Below are positions 26,856-38,464 of a stretch of DNA of 64,000 nucleotides, piece by piece; the stretch's first letter is position 1, and every line of letters begins with the position of its first letter. The DNA is from Candidatus Paceibacterota bacterium (GTDB taxonomy: Bacteria > Verrucomicrobiota > Verrucomicrobiia > Limisphaerales > UBA8199): the NCBI GenBank assembly GCA_035452965.1, contig DAOTCE010000001.1, forward strand, positions 1-64,000. The letters run 5' to 3'. A program made the position numbers and the translations under genes. The notes below the pieces were generated by a model. The model saw nothing but the letters and a program-made list of their open reading frames with translations. It was not told the origin of the DNA and did not search any database.

Positions 26856-27368
26856 ATGCCCCGCCGACCTTCAGTTGAAATCAGAGAAATGCAGTTAGAT
26901 GACATCCCGGCCGTGGTGGAACTGGGAAACACATTGTTTAACGCCGAAACATCTCCCACCCTTTATCGCTGCTGGGAGGAAGCCGAGGTGCTTCAGATTT
27001 ACAGTGATTACAAGGAGACCAGCCTGGTCGCCACCAGCAACGACAAGGTTGTCGGATTCGCCCTGGGCACGCTGCTGGAGAAGCCCGGCAGTTCGTGGCT
27101 CTACGGATGGCTGGACTGGCTTGGAGTGGATCCCTCGTTCAAACGAAGGCGCGTGGCCAAACGGCTCACGCGGCAGATCCAGGAACGCTTCGTCGAGAAG
27201 GGAGTCCGCATCATGCTGGTGGACACCTACGAGGGCAACCGCAGTGCCGTTGCCTTCTTCCGCAAGTTCGGCTTCGGGCAGGGCATCCGGCACATCTACA
27301 TGTCGTTGAATCTGGACAACCACCCCAAGGCCATCGAACGGAAGTTCCAATACGACCTGGGGGACTGA
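26856..27368 (+). CDS. GNAT family N-acetyltransferase
   Basis: A 170-residue cytoplasmic acetyltransferase. The GNAT core is recognisable: IREMQLDDIPAVVELGN at the N-terminus, a central VVGFALGTLL strand, the acetyl-CoA-binding motif A region GVDPSFKRRRVAKRLTRQI (about 90-108), then MLVDTYEGNRSAVAFFRKFGF. The C-terminal GFGQGIRHIYMSLNL is also typical. The acetyl acceptor is unknown. One base separates its stop from the M23 peptidase start, so the two are co-transcribed and probably coupled. Confidence 0.88.
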   Translation: MPRRPSVEIREMQLDDIPAVVELGNTLFNAETSPTLYRCWEEAEVLQIYSDYKETSLVATSNDKVVGFALGTLLEKPGSSWLYGWLDWLGVDPSFKRRRVAKRLTRQIQERFVEKGVRIMLVDTYEGNRSAVAFFRKFGFGQGIRHIYMSLNLDNHPKAIERKFQYDLGD

Positions 27369-27369
27369 C

Positions 27370-27984
27370 ATGTTTCAACTGCTGTTTCCCCAATACAAGA
27401 GCCGCCGGTGGGTGTATCTGCCCCTGGGAACCCTTGCGTTGGCGGAACAGCGTCCCGGCAAACCCAATCCCCTGCTGGACCCGGGCTACTGCCAGCGCTG
27501 GGTCCGCCGCCTGCATCGGCGTTATCGCGCCAGGTGTTCGTACGGAGGCTGGTTTGAGGACCGTTCCATACTCTGGCAAGGGCACTACATGCAACCCAAC
27601 CTGGCCTTCCATCTGGGGGTGGACTTCAATGTGCCCGAACGGTCCCGCGTCTACAGCCCGGCGGACGCCGTGGTGATGGAAACCTGGCACGACGAGGACA
27701 CCAAGGGCGGTTGGGGCGGGCGAATCGCACTGCGAATCAAGCCGCGGCTGATCCTGCTGCTGGCGCACCTTGGGAAGATTTGGGCGCGCCCCGGCAGCCG
27801 CGTGCGCGCCGGCCAGTTGCTCGGGAACGTGGGCGACCCGACCAACAACGGCAACTGGTTTCCCCACCTGCACGCGCAGATGGTCCGCGGCAACTTCGCC
27901 AAGGTGGATGGTTACGGCGCCTTCTCGGTGGCCAACCAGCGCAAGTTCCCTGATCCGTTCAGGTTCTGGCCGCCGCAGTTCTAG
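27370..27984 (+). CDS. M23 family metallopeptidase-like protein
   Basis: A 204-residue protein with the LytM/M23 fold. The zinc ligands are visible: FHLGVDF (His81, Asp85), LLLAHLGK (His near 133) and PHLHAQM (His166, His168). A preceding Tyr/Trp-rich segment (YGGWFEDRSILWQGHY) may shape the groove. No signal peptide is evident, so it may act in the cytoplasm or be exported another way. M23 enzymes normally cut peptidoglycan cross-links. It lies one base after the GNAT gene, and the tight linkage suggests a shared pathway of unknown nature. Confidence 0.85.
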   Translation: MFQLLFPQYKSRRWVYLPLGTLALAEQRPGKPNPLLDPGYCQRWVRRLHRRYRARCSYGGWFEDRSILWQGHYMQPNLAFHLGVDFNVPERSRVYSPADAVVMETWHDEDTKGGWGGRIALRIKPRLILLLAHLGKIWARPGSRVRAGQLLGNVGDPTNNGNWFPHLHAQMVRGNFAKVDGYGAFSVANQRKFPDPFRFWPPQF

Positions 27985-28150
27985 CCAGGCCCGCTGCAGC
28001 GCCGGCTACTTACTCTGGCAGGTGCCCGTGAGTTGCGCCTGGGCCAGGATGTGCCTCCCCGTCGCGCGCTCGAGGTCTTTCTCCGTCAGGCCGGTCCTGA
28101 GGCCGAGGGCGGCGGCGGGCAACGATGCGGTTGCATCGTCTGCGGGAAGT

Positions 28151-29176
28151 TCATTCGTGGACCCGCACCAGCGTCTTCACGGCCCGGTTGCCCGCGGCCA
28201 TGGACCGGAACAGCATGGGTAGCTCGCTTAAAGAGCATTCGCCGTCCACAAAATCATCCGAGCGCACTACCCCCGCTTCAATGAACTCCAGGGCGCGGCG
28301 TATCGTCCTGGGGGTGTGGTGGAAGCTGGCCAACAGGGTGAGGTTGGAGTAATGGATGAGCGCCGTGTCGAGCGAGATCTTTGTGCCGGAGGGGCAGCCG
28401 CCGAAGAAATTCACCGTCCCTCCCTTCCGGACGAGGCGCACCGCCTCTTCCCAGGTTTCGGGCTTGCCGACGGCTTCAATGACCACGTCGAAGGGCGAAC
28501 CGGGCGGGGTGGCGTCCTCCGAGGGGCCCGGTTCGGCGGCATTTCGGACCAGGTCCGCCCCCAGGCGTTGGGCGGTCTCCAATCGCTTCTTGCCCCGGCC
28601 GGATACGGTCACGTGGCAGCCCAGGTGCCGGGCCAGCGCGACGAACATCAGCCCGATCGGCCCGGCGCCAATCACCAGCACTCGTTGGCCGGACCGCAGT
28701 CTCGCGTCCTCGATACCCTGCACCACGCAAGCCAGGGGCTCGACCAGGGCCGCATCGGCATAGGCGGTCTCCGGCTTGAGCCGCAGCAGGTTCTTCTGCA
28801 CGATCCGCGCCGGGACGACGATGGACCTGGCGTAGGCACCGTTGAGGAACAACAAATCGTCGCACAGGTTTTCTTGGCGGTTGCCGCAGTAGAAGCACTG
28901 GCCGCAGGGGGCCGAGTTGGCAACGGCCACCCGCTCGCCCGCGCGCCAGCCCGCGGCGTCGGGTGTGACTTCGGATACGACCCCCGCGAACTCGTGCCCG
29001 AAACGGGTGGGCGGAATCAGCATCCGGGCGTGGTAGCCGCGTTTGAAGACCTTCAGGTCTGTGCCACACGTGAGCGCCGCCTCGATGTCCACCCTGACCT
29101 CGCCCGCCCGCAAAGGCTGGGGCGGGACCTGTTCCACTCGAATTAGTTCCTTGCCGTGGAGAACCGCAGCTCTCAT
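28151..29176 (-). CDS. Zinc-dependent medium-chain alcohol/polyol dehydrogenase
   Basis: A 341-residue MDR-superfamily dehydrogenase. Catalytic zinc ligands are Cys37 (TCGTDLK), the His61-Glu62 pair (FGHEF) and a later Glu (LVEPLAC). The structural zinc loop is complete, with Cys91, Cys94, Cys97 and Cys105 (CGQCFYCGNRQENLC). The nucleotide-binding motif is VLVIGAGPIGLM. It is closest in pattern to sorbitol, threonine or galactitol dehydrogenases; the exact polyol is unknown. It is NAD(P)-dependent by family. The ATG at 29176 is used; an in-frame ATG 18 bases upstream is possible. It lies 57 bases after the lytic-transglycosylase-like gene on the same strand. Confidence 0.9.
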   Translation of the reverse strand: MRAAVLHGKELIRVEQVPPQPLRAGEVRVDIEAALTCGTDLKVFKRGYHARMLIPPTRFGHEFAGVVSEVTPDAAGWRAGERVAVANSAPCGQCFYCGNRQENLCDDLLFLNGAYARSIVVPARIVQKNLLRLKPETAYADAALVEPLACVVQGIEDARLRSGQRVLVIGAGPIGLMFVALARHLGCHVTVSGRGKKRLETAQRLGADLVRNAAEPGPSEDATPPGSPFDVVIEAVGKPETWEEAVRLVRKGGTVNFFGGCPSGTKISLDTALIHYSNLTLLASFHHTPRTIRRALEFIEAGVVRSDDFVDGECSLSELPMLFRSMAAGNRAVKTLVRVHE

Positions 29177-29233
29177 TGCGCCGTTACTATACACCGGATG
29201 CCGGCAGGAAATGGAAGAAAAGTCTCTGCCAGT

Positions 29234-30169
29234 TTACGCAGAGCCGGAACGGCTAAGCAGGCGCTTGATGAGGAAGCTGCCGACCAGGACCGCCACCACG
29301 GCCAGAATAATCCACCAGGGATTCCACGATCCGGCCGTCACAGGGGGCACCACTGCGACTGGCGCGGTGGCTGACGCTGCCGGCGCGTTCGTCGGCCTGG
29401 GCATCGGTTCCTCCGCCCCGGTCAATGTGCTGGCCGCAAGTTGCGGCATGGGTTTATCCGCCATATCCGGGTTGGCGGCCCTCTCCGCCGCGTGCTTGGC
29501 CTCTTCCTCGGCGACGATGCGCCGGGTCTCCTCCCGGATCGGTTCCAGGTTCACCGGGCGGGCGTTCCACTCGATGCCGTATTGGTGATAGCCCTTGCTC
29601 ATAAAGGTGTACACATCCAGGGCATGCCGCGCGTTCAGGTCCGGTTCGGGGATGCCGCAATATTTGCGGATTGCGTAGCGCCAGCTTTCGATGTCCGCCT
29701 CGGTGGTTTCCGCCGGCTTGGGATTCGCGTCGTAGAGTTGCCGCAGCAAGGCCGCCCCGCCGCGGATGTTCTGGAGCGGGTCCTCCTTTAGCTCGTCGGT
29801 GGTCTTGCCGATCAGCGCCGCCGCCTCGACCAGGCTGTGACCGAAATACTCGTTATCCCAAAGCGACATGATGCCGTAGGGCCGGGGCATGCCGGTGTCC
29901 GGCGAAGCGGTTTCACCGGGCGGCCATTTCAGGTGTTCCCAGCGCGTCTCGGCGAACGCCACCCCCTTGAGAATGTCGGCCGGCACATTGAACTCCTTGG
30001 CGGCCTGTTCGAACAGGGCTGGGTAGTTGGCCTCCTTCATCTTGGCGGTGAACTCGGCAATCGCCTGCTCGCGCCTCAGATCCTCCTCATTCTGGGGGGG
30101 CTCAGTGGCCGCGAGAGAATGAATGACCGCGCAGGCAAGCACCACGACTACACAGAGTATTCTCTTCAT
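29234..30169 (-). CDS. Lytic-transglycosylase-like protein with C-terminal membrane anchor
   Basis: A 311-residue exported protein. A signal peptide (residues 1-21) is followed by an SLT/lysozyme-like domain: ADILKGVAFAETRWEH carries the likely catalytic Glu74, and YGIMSLWDNEYFG with NIRGGAALLRQLYD gives the usual helical context. After a Pro/Ala-rich linker, a C-terminal transmembrane helix (WWIILAVVAVLVGSFLIKRL, about 284-303) ends in basic residues. It should cleave, or at least bind, peptidoglycan at the membrane. The C-terminal anchor is less common than an N-terminal lipid anchor for this family. A longer start at 30301 is open but lacks a signal. Confidence 0.75.
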   Translation of the reverse strand: MKRILCVVVVLACAVIHSLAATEPPQNEEDLRREQAIAEFTAKMKEANYPALFEQAAKEFNVPADILKGVAFAETRWEHLKWPPGETASPDTGMPRPYGIMSLWDNEYFGHSLVEAAALIGKTTDELKEDPLQNIRGGAALLRQLYDANPKPAETTEADIESWRYAIRKYCGIPEPDLNARHALDVYTFMSKGYHQYGIEWNARPVNLEPIREETRRIVAEEEAKHAAERAANPDMADKPMPQLAASTLTGAEEPMPRPTNAPAASATAPVAVVPPVTAGSWNPWWIILAVVAVLVGSFLIKRLLSRSGSA

Positions 30170-30297
30170 ATCTACACTAAACGCGCACTTTACCCGGCTC
30201 TCGCGCAAAAGGCAGCACTTTTTGCGCGCCGAACGGTTTTGGTTTGACACGTTGCCGGGTGGTTTGTTCAAGGCGGCAGCGCCGGGACAAGACTTGC

Positions 30298-32844
<2,547 letters not shown>

Positions 32845-33276
32845 CAGCGAAATACAACCTAGCCCTCCAGCCGCCGGAGAACAAAGGCATATTTGCGGCG
32901 TTGCCCCAGCGCATATGCATGAAGCCGCCGGAGCGCGAGCATCTTGCCCGCTTTCCGGATTGCGGGCCAGACCAGCGGGCCGCGCGCCTTCAGGCAGACG
33001 CGCCGGACGTGACGCTTCTATAGGACTTTTCATTCGACAATTGGGCAGAGTTGGACTATAAATATCAGCCAGGCGCGGTCGGGAAGCGCCCCTGGGCTGA
33101 GGAGGTCCGGGACAGGGCAATCAAGGCCCAATCATGGAGTAATCATGCTCCAATCATGCTCCAATCATGCTCCAATCATGCTCCAATCATGCTATCAACA
33201 CCGGGGCAACACGCCGGCAACCCAATCCAATCCCGCGTAAGATCCGCTCGTACTCGCGCGTGGCGTTCGGGGCAGC
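32845..33276. other. Divergent intergenic region with an 11-bp tandem repeat
   Basis: About 430 bases between the U32 gene and the epimerase gene. No gene is visible. The clearest structure is the tandem repeat at 33130-33195. The segment from about 32950 to 33010 is GC-rich and repetitive, but I see no perfect hairpin in it. Confidence 0.55.
33130..33195. repeat. Six tandem 11-bp units (aatcatgctcc)
   Basis: Six consecutive 11-base units run without gaps. The first (aatcatggagt) and the last (aatcatgctat) are degenerate; the middle four are identical. The array ends about 80 bases before the epimerase start, so it could lie in its promoter. An 11-bp period places every unit on nearly the same DNA face. 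Confidence 0.9.
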
Positions 33277-34191
33277 ATGGGCTATGCTGCGGGCGTGCGC
33301 ATCTTGATAGTTGGCTGCGGATACGTTGGCCTGCCGCTTGGAGCGGAGTTAGCCAAGCAGGGCCATGCGGTCTTCGGCCTGCGGCGGAGCCGAGCTGCTG
33401 AAGCCCTTTTGGAATCGGCAGGCATTCAACCGTTGGTGGGCGATATCACCCAACCCAGGCAATTGGCTGCGTTGCCGGCGGGTTACGACTGGGTGGTCAA
33501 CTGCGTGGCGGCGTCCGGCGGCGGGACGCAGGTGTATCGGGAAGTCTATTTGCAGGGCACGAGGAACTTAATCGAGTGGTTGGGGAACGCGCCGCCGAAG
33601 CAGCTTGTCTATACCAGCAGCACGAGTGTTTATGGCCAGAACGACGGCTCCCTGGTCAACGAAGCGAGCGCTACGGAACCCGCGGCCGAGACGGGGCAGA
33701 TTCTGGTCGAGACCGAACAAGTGCTGTTCACGGCGGCGCGCGAGCGCAAGGTTCCGGCGATGATCCTCAGGCTGGCGGGAATCTACGGGCCGGGCCGCGG
33801 CTATTGGTATAAGCAATACTTGAAGGGCGAGGCGCGGATCGAAGGAAGCGGCGGGCGCATCCTGAACATGATCCATCGGGACGATGTGGTGGGGGCGATT
33901 CTCGCTGCGTTGAAGAACTTCCGGCCCGGGGATATCTACAACGCGGTGGACGACGAACCGGTGACACAACTGGCTTTCTTCCAGTGGCTGTCGGGCCAAC
34001 TGGGCAAGGAGCTGCCGCCAGCGGCGCCTGAGGACGCTGGGATCGCGCGCAAACGCGGGGTGACGAACAAGCGAGTCTCCAACCACCGGCTGAAGGCGGA
34101 GTTGGGCTGCCAATTCAAGTATCCGACTTTTCGTCAGGGCTACTCGGCGGAAATCCAGCGGCTGCGCCGGGAGGGAGAACTGGACATTTAG
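33277..34191 (+). CDS. NAD-dependent epimerase/dehydratase (extended SDR)
   Basis: A 304-residue short-chain dehydrogenase of the extended type. It has an N-terminal Rossmann motif ILIVGCGYVGLPLG, then LVYTSSTSVYGQ, in which the Tyr is followed by the usual GQ, and RLAGIYGPGRGYW. The substrate half ends in a typical GDIYNAVDDEPV segment. The usual YxxxK catalytic pair appears altered: Glu and Thr residues (ILVETEQVL) occupy the expected place, as in atypical SDRs of the YeeZ kind. It probably binds a nucleotide sugar, but the reaction is uncertain. The ATG at 33277 gives only six residues before the core, which fits the family. Confidence 0.82.
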   Translation: MGYAAGVRILIVGCGYVGLPLGAELAKQGHAVFGLRRSRAAEALLESAGIQPLVGDITQPRQLAALPAGYDWVVNCVAASGGGTQVYREVYLQGTRNLIEWLGNAPPKQLVYTSSTSVYGQNDGSLVNEASATEPAAETGQILVETEQVLFTAARERKVPAMILRLAGIYGPGRGYWYKQYLKGEARIEGSGGRILNMIHRDDVVGAILAALKNFRPGDIYNAVDDEPVTQLAFFQWLSGQLGKELPPAAPEDAGIARKRGVTNKRVSNHRLKAELGCQFKYPTFRQGYSAEIQRLRREGELDI

Positions 34192-34278
34192 ACTGCCGGC
34201 CGCTGAACGGCGCACGCCGGGCAGGCTCGCTTTACGATTGGCTTCAGCGGCTGAATGTGGTTACATCCCACCCAGTTT

Positions 34279-35565
34279 ATGAGTAAGACGCACCAGTTTA
34301 CCCGCCGGGATTTTCTAAGAACCTCCTTTGCCACGCTGGCCACGATCAGCATTGTGCCGCGCCATGTATTGGGCGGGCCGGGAGTCACCCCGCCCAGCGA
34401 ACAATTGACCAAAGCGGTGATCGGGGTCGGCGGGATGGGCAAAGGCCACCTGACCGGGATCAATCCAACCTGCAAGCTATTGGCGGTCTGCGACGTGGAT
34501 GCGAAGCACCTGGAAGCCGGGCTGAAGATTGGCGGGCCGGATGTGAAAGGTTACCGCGATTTCCGCGAGGTGCTGGCGCGGAAGGACATTGATATCGTCC
34601 ATATCCCCACCCCGCCGCACTGGCACGCGCTGATCTCGATCGCGGCGGCCAAGGCCGGCAAGGATATCTGGTGTGAAAAGCCCATGTCGCGGACGATCGG
34701 CGAGGGCGAGGCCGTGAAAGCGGCCGTTGCGAAATATCGCCGGATTTTCCGGCTGAACACCTGGTTCCGATTCGAGGGCTCTCTATACGGCGTGGGCGTG
34801 CCCGTGCGCCTGATTAAGAAGGCCGTGCAGAACGGACTGTTCGGCTGGCCGCTCAAAGTAACGCTGGGCGGCCCAACCGGCTTTGATTGGAAGCAGAAGG
34901 AATGGTGCGGTCGCACCAACTTGACCCCGCAGCCTGTCCCGCCCGAACTCGACTACGATATGTGGCTGGGCCCGGCGCCAAAGAAGCCCTACCACCCGCA
35001 CCGGGTCCATGCGACGTTCCGTGGCTATTGGGATTATGACGGTGGCGGCCTGGGGGATATGGGCCAGCATTACCTCGACCCGGTGCAGTACCTCCTCGAC
35101 AAGGACAACGAGAGCCCCATCCGGATCGAAGCCGACACCAACCCGCAGGACCCCGATGCGGTGCTGCCGTGGCGGCGGATCTCCATGAAGTATGCCGACG
35201 GGTGCGAGATCGTCTTCGACGGAGAGAACAAGGACAAGGATGCGGCCTTCATTGCCGGGCCTAACGGAAAGCTGTTCCGGGATTTCGAGTCCGACATTCC
35301 GGATTTGCGGGCGAAGCTCCAGTCCCTCCCCGACCCGGCGCCCCAGCTCACGGACTTCATCAAGGCGGTGAAGACGCGCCAGAAGTTCGCCCTGAACGAA
35401 GTCAACGGACATCGTTCCTGCACGCTGGTCAATCTCGCCAAGATCGCCGTCCAGACCGGCCGTGTGCTGCGTTTTAATTCGAAGAAGCAGCGGTTCATTG
35501 ACGACAAGGAGGCCAACGCGCTGATCCACCAGCCGCTGCGGGCTCCCTGGAAGCTCCGGGTGTAG
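34279..35565 (+). CDS. Tat-exported Gfo/Idh/MocA family oxidoreductase
   Basis: A 428-residue protein with a twin-arginine signal (FTRRDFLRTSFATLATISIV) and a Gfo/Idh domain: AVIGVGGMGKGHLTGI for nucleotide binding, DIVHIPTPPHWHALISIAAA and the EKP motif (WCEKPMSRTIGEGEA) that carries the conserved Lys. The C-terminal part includes GGGLGDMGQHYLDPVQY, a typical substrate-pocket segment. It is the second Tat-Gfo/Idh protein of the window. Likely role: periplasmic oxidation or reduction of a sugar, linked to glycan breakdown. The start at 34279 directly precedes the Tat signal. Confidence 0.92.
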   Translation: MSKTHQFTRRDFLRTSFATLATISIVPRHVLGGPGVTPPSEQLTKAVIGVGGMGKGHLTGINPTCKLLAVCDVDAKHLEAGLKIGGPDVKGYRDFREVLARKDIDIVHIPTPPHWHALISIAAAKAGKDIWCEKPMSRTIGEGEAVKAAVAKYRRIFRLNTWFRFEGSLYGVGVPVRLIKKAVQNGLFGWPLKVTLGGPTGFDWKQKEWCGRTNLTPQPVPPELDYDMWLGPAPKKPYHPHRVHATFRGYWDYDGGGLGDMGQHYLDPVQYLLDKDNESPIRIEADTNPQDPDAVLPWRRISMKYADGCEIVFDGENKDKDAAFIAGPNGKLFRDFESDIPDLRAKLQSLPDPAPQLTDFIKAVKTRQKFALNEVNGHRSCTLVNLAKIAVQTGRVLRFNSKKQRFIDDKEANALIHQPLRAPWKLRV

Positions 35566-35665
35566 CTGCCCGCGACGGGGGCATCGGGGACGTCAACCGG
35601 GCAACAGCGCTGCGGCGCGGGAAAGCGGCTTGGCCGCACCGGGCAGGTTATGCGATTCTCCGCGG

Positions 35666-36967
35666 ATGCGATATCTGTCCTTGTTGCTCGTTCGACTGCC
35701 TGGCTGGTTTATGGCGGCCTCGCTGGCGCTGATGTCACTGACCAGCGCGCTGGCCGCGCCGGCCTTGGAGCTGGCGCTTACGACCAATAGCGCGCCCGCG
35801 GGCTATGTTGAAGTGAGCGGCGTGGAAGCCGGGGCCTTCAATCCGCGAATCTGGCAGGCGGGCACGCTTAACCTCGTGCCGGATGTGCGGTCGCCGTTGC
35901 TGGCGCCGCAGGGCGGCAAGTTCCGCAACATCTACGCCCCATCGGCGGCGGAAACACCCGGCGGCTACCGCCTGTTCTACGGCGCCTGGGACGGGGTGCC
36001 GACCGGCAACGACCGCATTTACAGTGTCACGACGGATTTTGGCTTCCGCGAATTCCTCAACCGCCAAGTAGTCATTGTGCCGGGCGATTACATCCATGTC
36101 TGCAATGTCAACGCGCTGCGGTTTACTGATGGCGCCTTTGCCCTGTTCGCGACGGTGTATCCGCTCAAGGACCGGAACAAGCCGGCGTTTTTCCAGAGCG
36201 ACAGCACCGGCACAAATTGGAACGGCCTTCGCGGCGAGCCCTACACCGTTCAGGCGCGGGACATCGTCCAGATTGACGGATACGCCTATCCCAACGCCGA
36301 CATCAACGGAATGAACGTGATGCTCCACGAAGAGGGAGTTTACCGCCTTTACTACGGTGACTTCAGCAATCCGGGAGGCACCTTCCGCGCCACGAGTAAG
36401 GACGGCAAACGCTACGCCTTCGACGCCCAGGTCTTGAACGGCCCCGGCCTGGTCAACGACGTGAAGAAGTTCCGGATTGGAGCAACCAACTATTTTCTGA
36501 TGGGGCTGCATCAGAACAGCGCGGTCCTGCTGCAGTCTGTTTCCACCAACGGTCTTTCATTCCCTCCCGGGCGTCTGTTGCTGACCAACCTCGACGCCGC
36601 GGACGCCTACATCGTCGCGCTGGGCTGGGTGACGCGCGGCGCGCAGGATTCGCCCGGCCGCAAGCTGCTTGGCGTCCTCTACGGCGCCGGTCCCGTGCCG
36701 GCGCTCAACGAGAACAGCCTCTACGCGCGCTGGCTCCAAAAGCGGGTGGTGTTTGTGGCCGACGACGGGACACGCATCGCCGGGACCAAGGCACTCGGCC
36801 CGGACCGCCAGCTGCTGGCCGTTCCCAAAGCCGGACCGGTCAGGGGCAAGTTCGAGTTCTACGCCGAAGACGGCCTCACGCTGCTCGGCGCCTCCGCCGC
36901 GCGAGCGGTGAGCCGCGGACAGGTGCTGCGCATGCAGGCACAACAGGCTTCACCAGAACCAAAATGA
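35666..36967 (+). CDS. Secreted five-bladed-propeller-like protein of unknown function
   Basis: A 433-residue exported protein with a signal peptide (residues 10-31). The body contains repeating 'YRLFYGAWDG', 'FALFATVYP' and 'YRLYYGDFS' strands that resemble GH43/GH32-type propellers, in which each blade reads out a Tyr-rich strand; specific catalytic residues were not identified. It overlaps the sulfatase start by ATGA, so both are translated from one message. A joint role in handling a sulfated glycan is plausible but unproven. Confidence 0.6.
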   Translation: MRYLSLLLVRLPGWFMAASLALMSLTSALAAPALELALTTNSAPAGYVEVSGVEAGAFNPRIWQAGTLNLVPDVRSPLLAPQGGKFRNIYAPSAAETPGGYRLFYGAWDGVPTGNDRIYSVTTDFGFREFLNRQVVIVPGDYIHVCNVNALRFTDGAFALFATVYPLKDRNKPAFFQSDSTGTNWNGLRGEPYTVQARDIVQIDGYAYPNADINGMNVMLHEEGVYRLYYGDFSNPGGTFRATSKDGKRYAFDAQVLNGPGLVNDVKKFRIGATNYFLMGLHQNSAVLLQSVSTNGLSFPPGRLLLTNLDAADAYIVALGWVTRGAQDSPGRKLLGVLYGAGPVPALNENSLYARWLQKRVVFVADDGTRIAGTKALGPDRQLLAVPKAGPVRGKFEFYAEDGLTLLGASAARAVSRGQVLRMQAQQASPEPK

Positions 36968-38400
36968 ATGTGACCAGCTCTTGTGCGCGACGCATCCTGC
37001 TGGCCGCTGCCGTGGCCCTCGCCACAGCCGCTCCTTCCCCCACCTCCGCCGCCGAGACCCGCAAACCCAACATCATCTTTATCCTCGCCGATGACCTCGG
37101 CTGGGGCGACCTGGGCTGCTATGGTCACCCCCACATCAAATCGCCGAGCCTCGATCGGCTGGCGAAGCAGGGCACGCTCTTCACCCAATTCTACGTCAAC
37201 GGCTCGGTCTGTTCGCCCAGCCGCTGCGCGTTCATGACCTCGCAGTATCCGGCGCGGCAGGCGATTCACGGCCATTACGCCACGCGCGAGCAGAACGAGC
37301 AGCGCGGCATGTCCAACTGGCTCGATCCGAAAGCGCCGAACGTTGCGTCAGTGCTGAAGTCTGCCGGATATGCAACGGGGCATTTTGGCAAGTGGCACCT
37401 CGGCGCCGGACCGGGCGCGCCCGAGCCCGGAGCCTACGGCATTGATGACTACCGCGTCATGAATGGCAACGGCCCGACCTGGGACCTGCCCCCCAGGGAC
37501 TTCTGGGCCAGGTCTTCGACACTCATTGTGGGCGAGGCCATCCGTTTCATCCGAACCAACCAGGCCCGCCCGTTCTACTTGAACGTCTGGTCGCTGCTCC
37601 CGCACGCAACCCTTAACCCGACCGACCAGCAGATGCGGCCCTACGCCCGCTTCGCGCCCGCCCACGGCGTGCCTCACAAGAGCGCAGCGCAGATTTACTA
37701 CGCCTCCGTGACCGACCTCGACACTCAGGTCGGCCGGCTGCTTGCCGAAGTGGATAAACTCGGCCTCGCCGACCATACGCTCGTCCTCTTCTCCAGCGAC
37801 AACGGTCCCGAGGACATCCACATCCCCAACGCAGGCCACAGCGGCATCGGTTCAGCCGGACCGTTCCGCGGGCGCAAGCGCAGCCTCTACGAAGGCGGCG
37901 TGCGCACGCCGTTTATCGCGCGCTGGCCCGGCCGCATCCCGACCGGCCGCGTGGACAATACTTCGGTGGTCGCCGGGGTGGACGTCCTCCCCACTCTCTG
38001 CAAACTCGCCGGCGCGCCGCTCCCCGCCGGCCTCAAGCCCGATGGCGAAGATGTCGGCGACATCCTTTGTGGCCAGGCGCGCCCTCGCGCCCTGCCGCTG
38101 TTCTGGGAATGGCGCTTTGGCATCGTCGGCGAGCCGTTCCATCGCAGCCCCATCCTCGCCGTCCGCGAAGGCGATTGGAAGCTGCTGCTCAATCCTGACC
38201 GCAGCCGCATCGAGCTCTACGACATCCCGCGCGACCCAACGGAGTTGGCCAACGCCGCGAAAGACCACCCCGACGTTGTGGACCGCCTCGCCGCCAAAGC
38301 ACTGGCCTGGCAGGCCACGCTGCCCAAAGGTCCCATCGAGTCCGCCGCCGGCAAGGCCAACTACCCCTGGCCGAGCCAGCGTGAAGGTCCGGAAAGATGA
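36964..38400 (+). CDS. Secreted Cys-type sulfatase
   Basis: A 478-residue exported sulfatase of the alkaline-phosphatase superfamily. A signal peptide (residues 1-30) precedes PNIIFILADDLGWGDLGC, which holds the metal-binding Asp pair. The sulfatase signature CSPSRCAFMTSQYP begins at Cys83; this Cys should be oxidised to formylglycine by a maturase. No maturase gene is in the window. Later family motifs are GKWHLG (about 139) and SSDNGPEDIH. The substrate is not predictable without a subfamily tree. It starts inside the stop codon of the upstream gene and shares its transcript. Confidence 0.93.
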   Translation: MNVTSSCARRILLAAAVALATAAPSPTSAAETRKPNIIFILADDLGWGDLGCYGHPHIKSPSLDRLAKQGTLFTQFYVNGSVCSPSRCAFMTSQYPARQAIHGHYATREQNEQRGMSNWLDPKAPNVASVLKSAGYATGHFGKWHLGAGPGAPEPGAYGIDDYRVMNGNGPTWDLPPRDFWARSSTLIVGEAIRFIRTNQARPFYLNVWSLLPHATLNPTDQQMRPYARFAPAHGVPHKSAAQIYYASVTDLDTQVGRLLAEVDKLGLADHTLVLFSSDNGPEDIHIPNAGHSGIGSAGPFRGRKRSLYEGGVRTPFIARWPGRIPTGRVDNTSVVAGVDVLPTLCKLAGAPLPAGLKPDGEDVGDILCGQARPRALPLFWEWRFGIVGEPFHRSPILAVREGDWKLLLNPDRSRIELYDIPRDPTELANAAKDHPDVVDRLAAKALAWQATLPKGPIESAAGKANYPWPSQREGPER

Positions 38401-38464
38401 TTGGTGCAGGCTAGATGATGGCAGCCTGTAAACCGCGAATCTACGCAACGAAAGGAGCACAATT

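Noticed and set aside
28006..28150. Minus-strand tail that reads like protein (GLTEKDLERATGRHILAQ)
   Set aside because: The frame is open and the composition is protein-like, but it has no ATG or GTG start and is bounded by a stop inside the dehydrogenase gene. It may be a remnant of a lost gene; I could not support a coding call.
33141..33195. Tandem 11-bp array as a CRISPR
   Set aside because: Units follow each other with no spacers and are too short; no cas genes are present.
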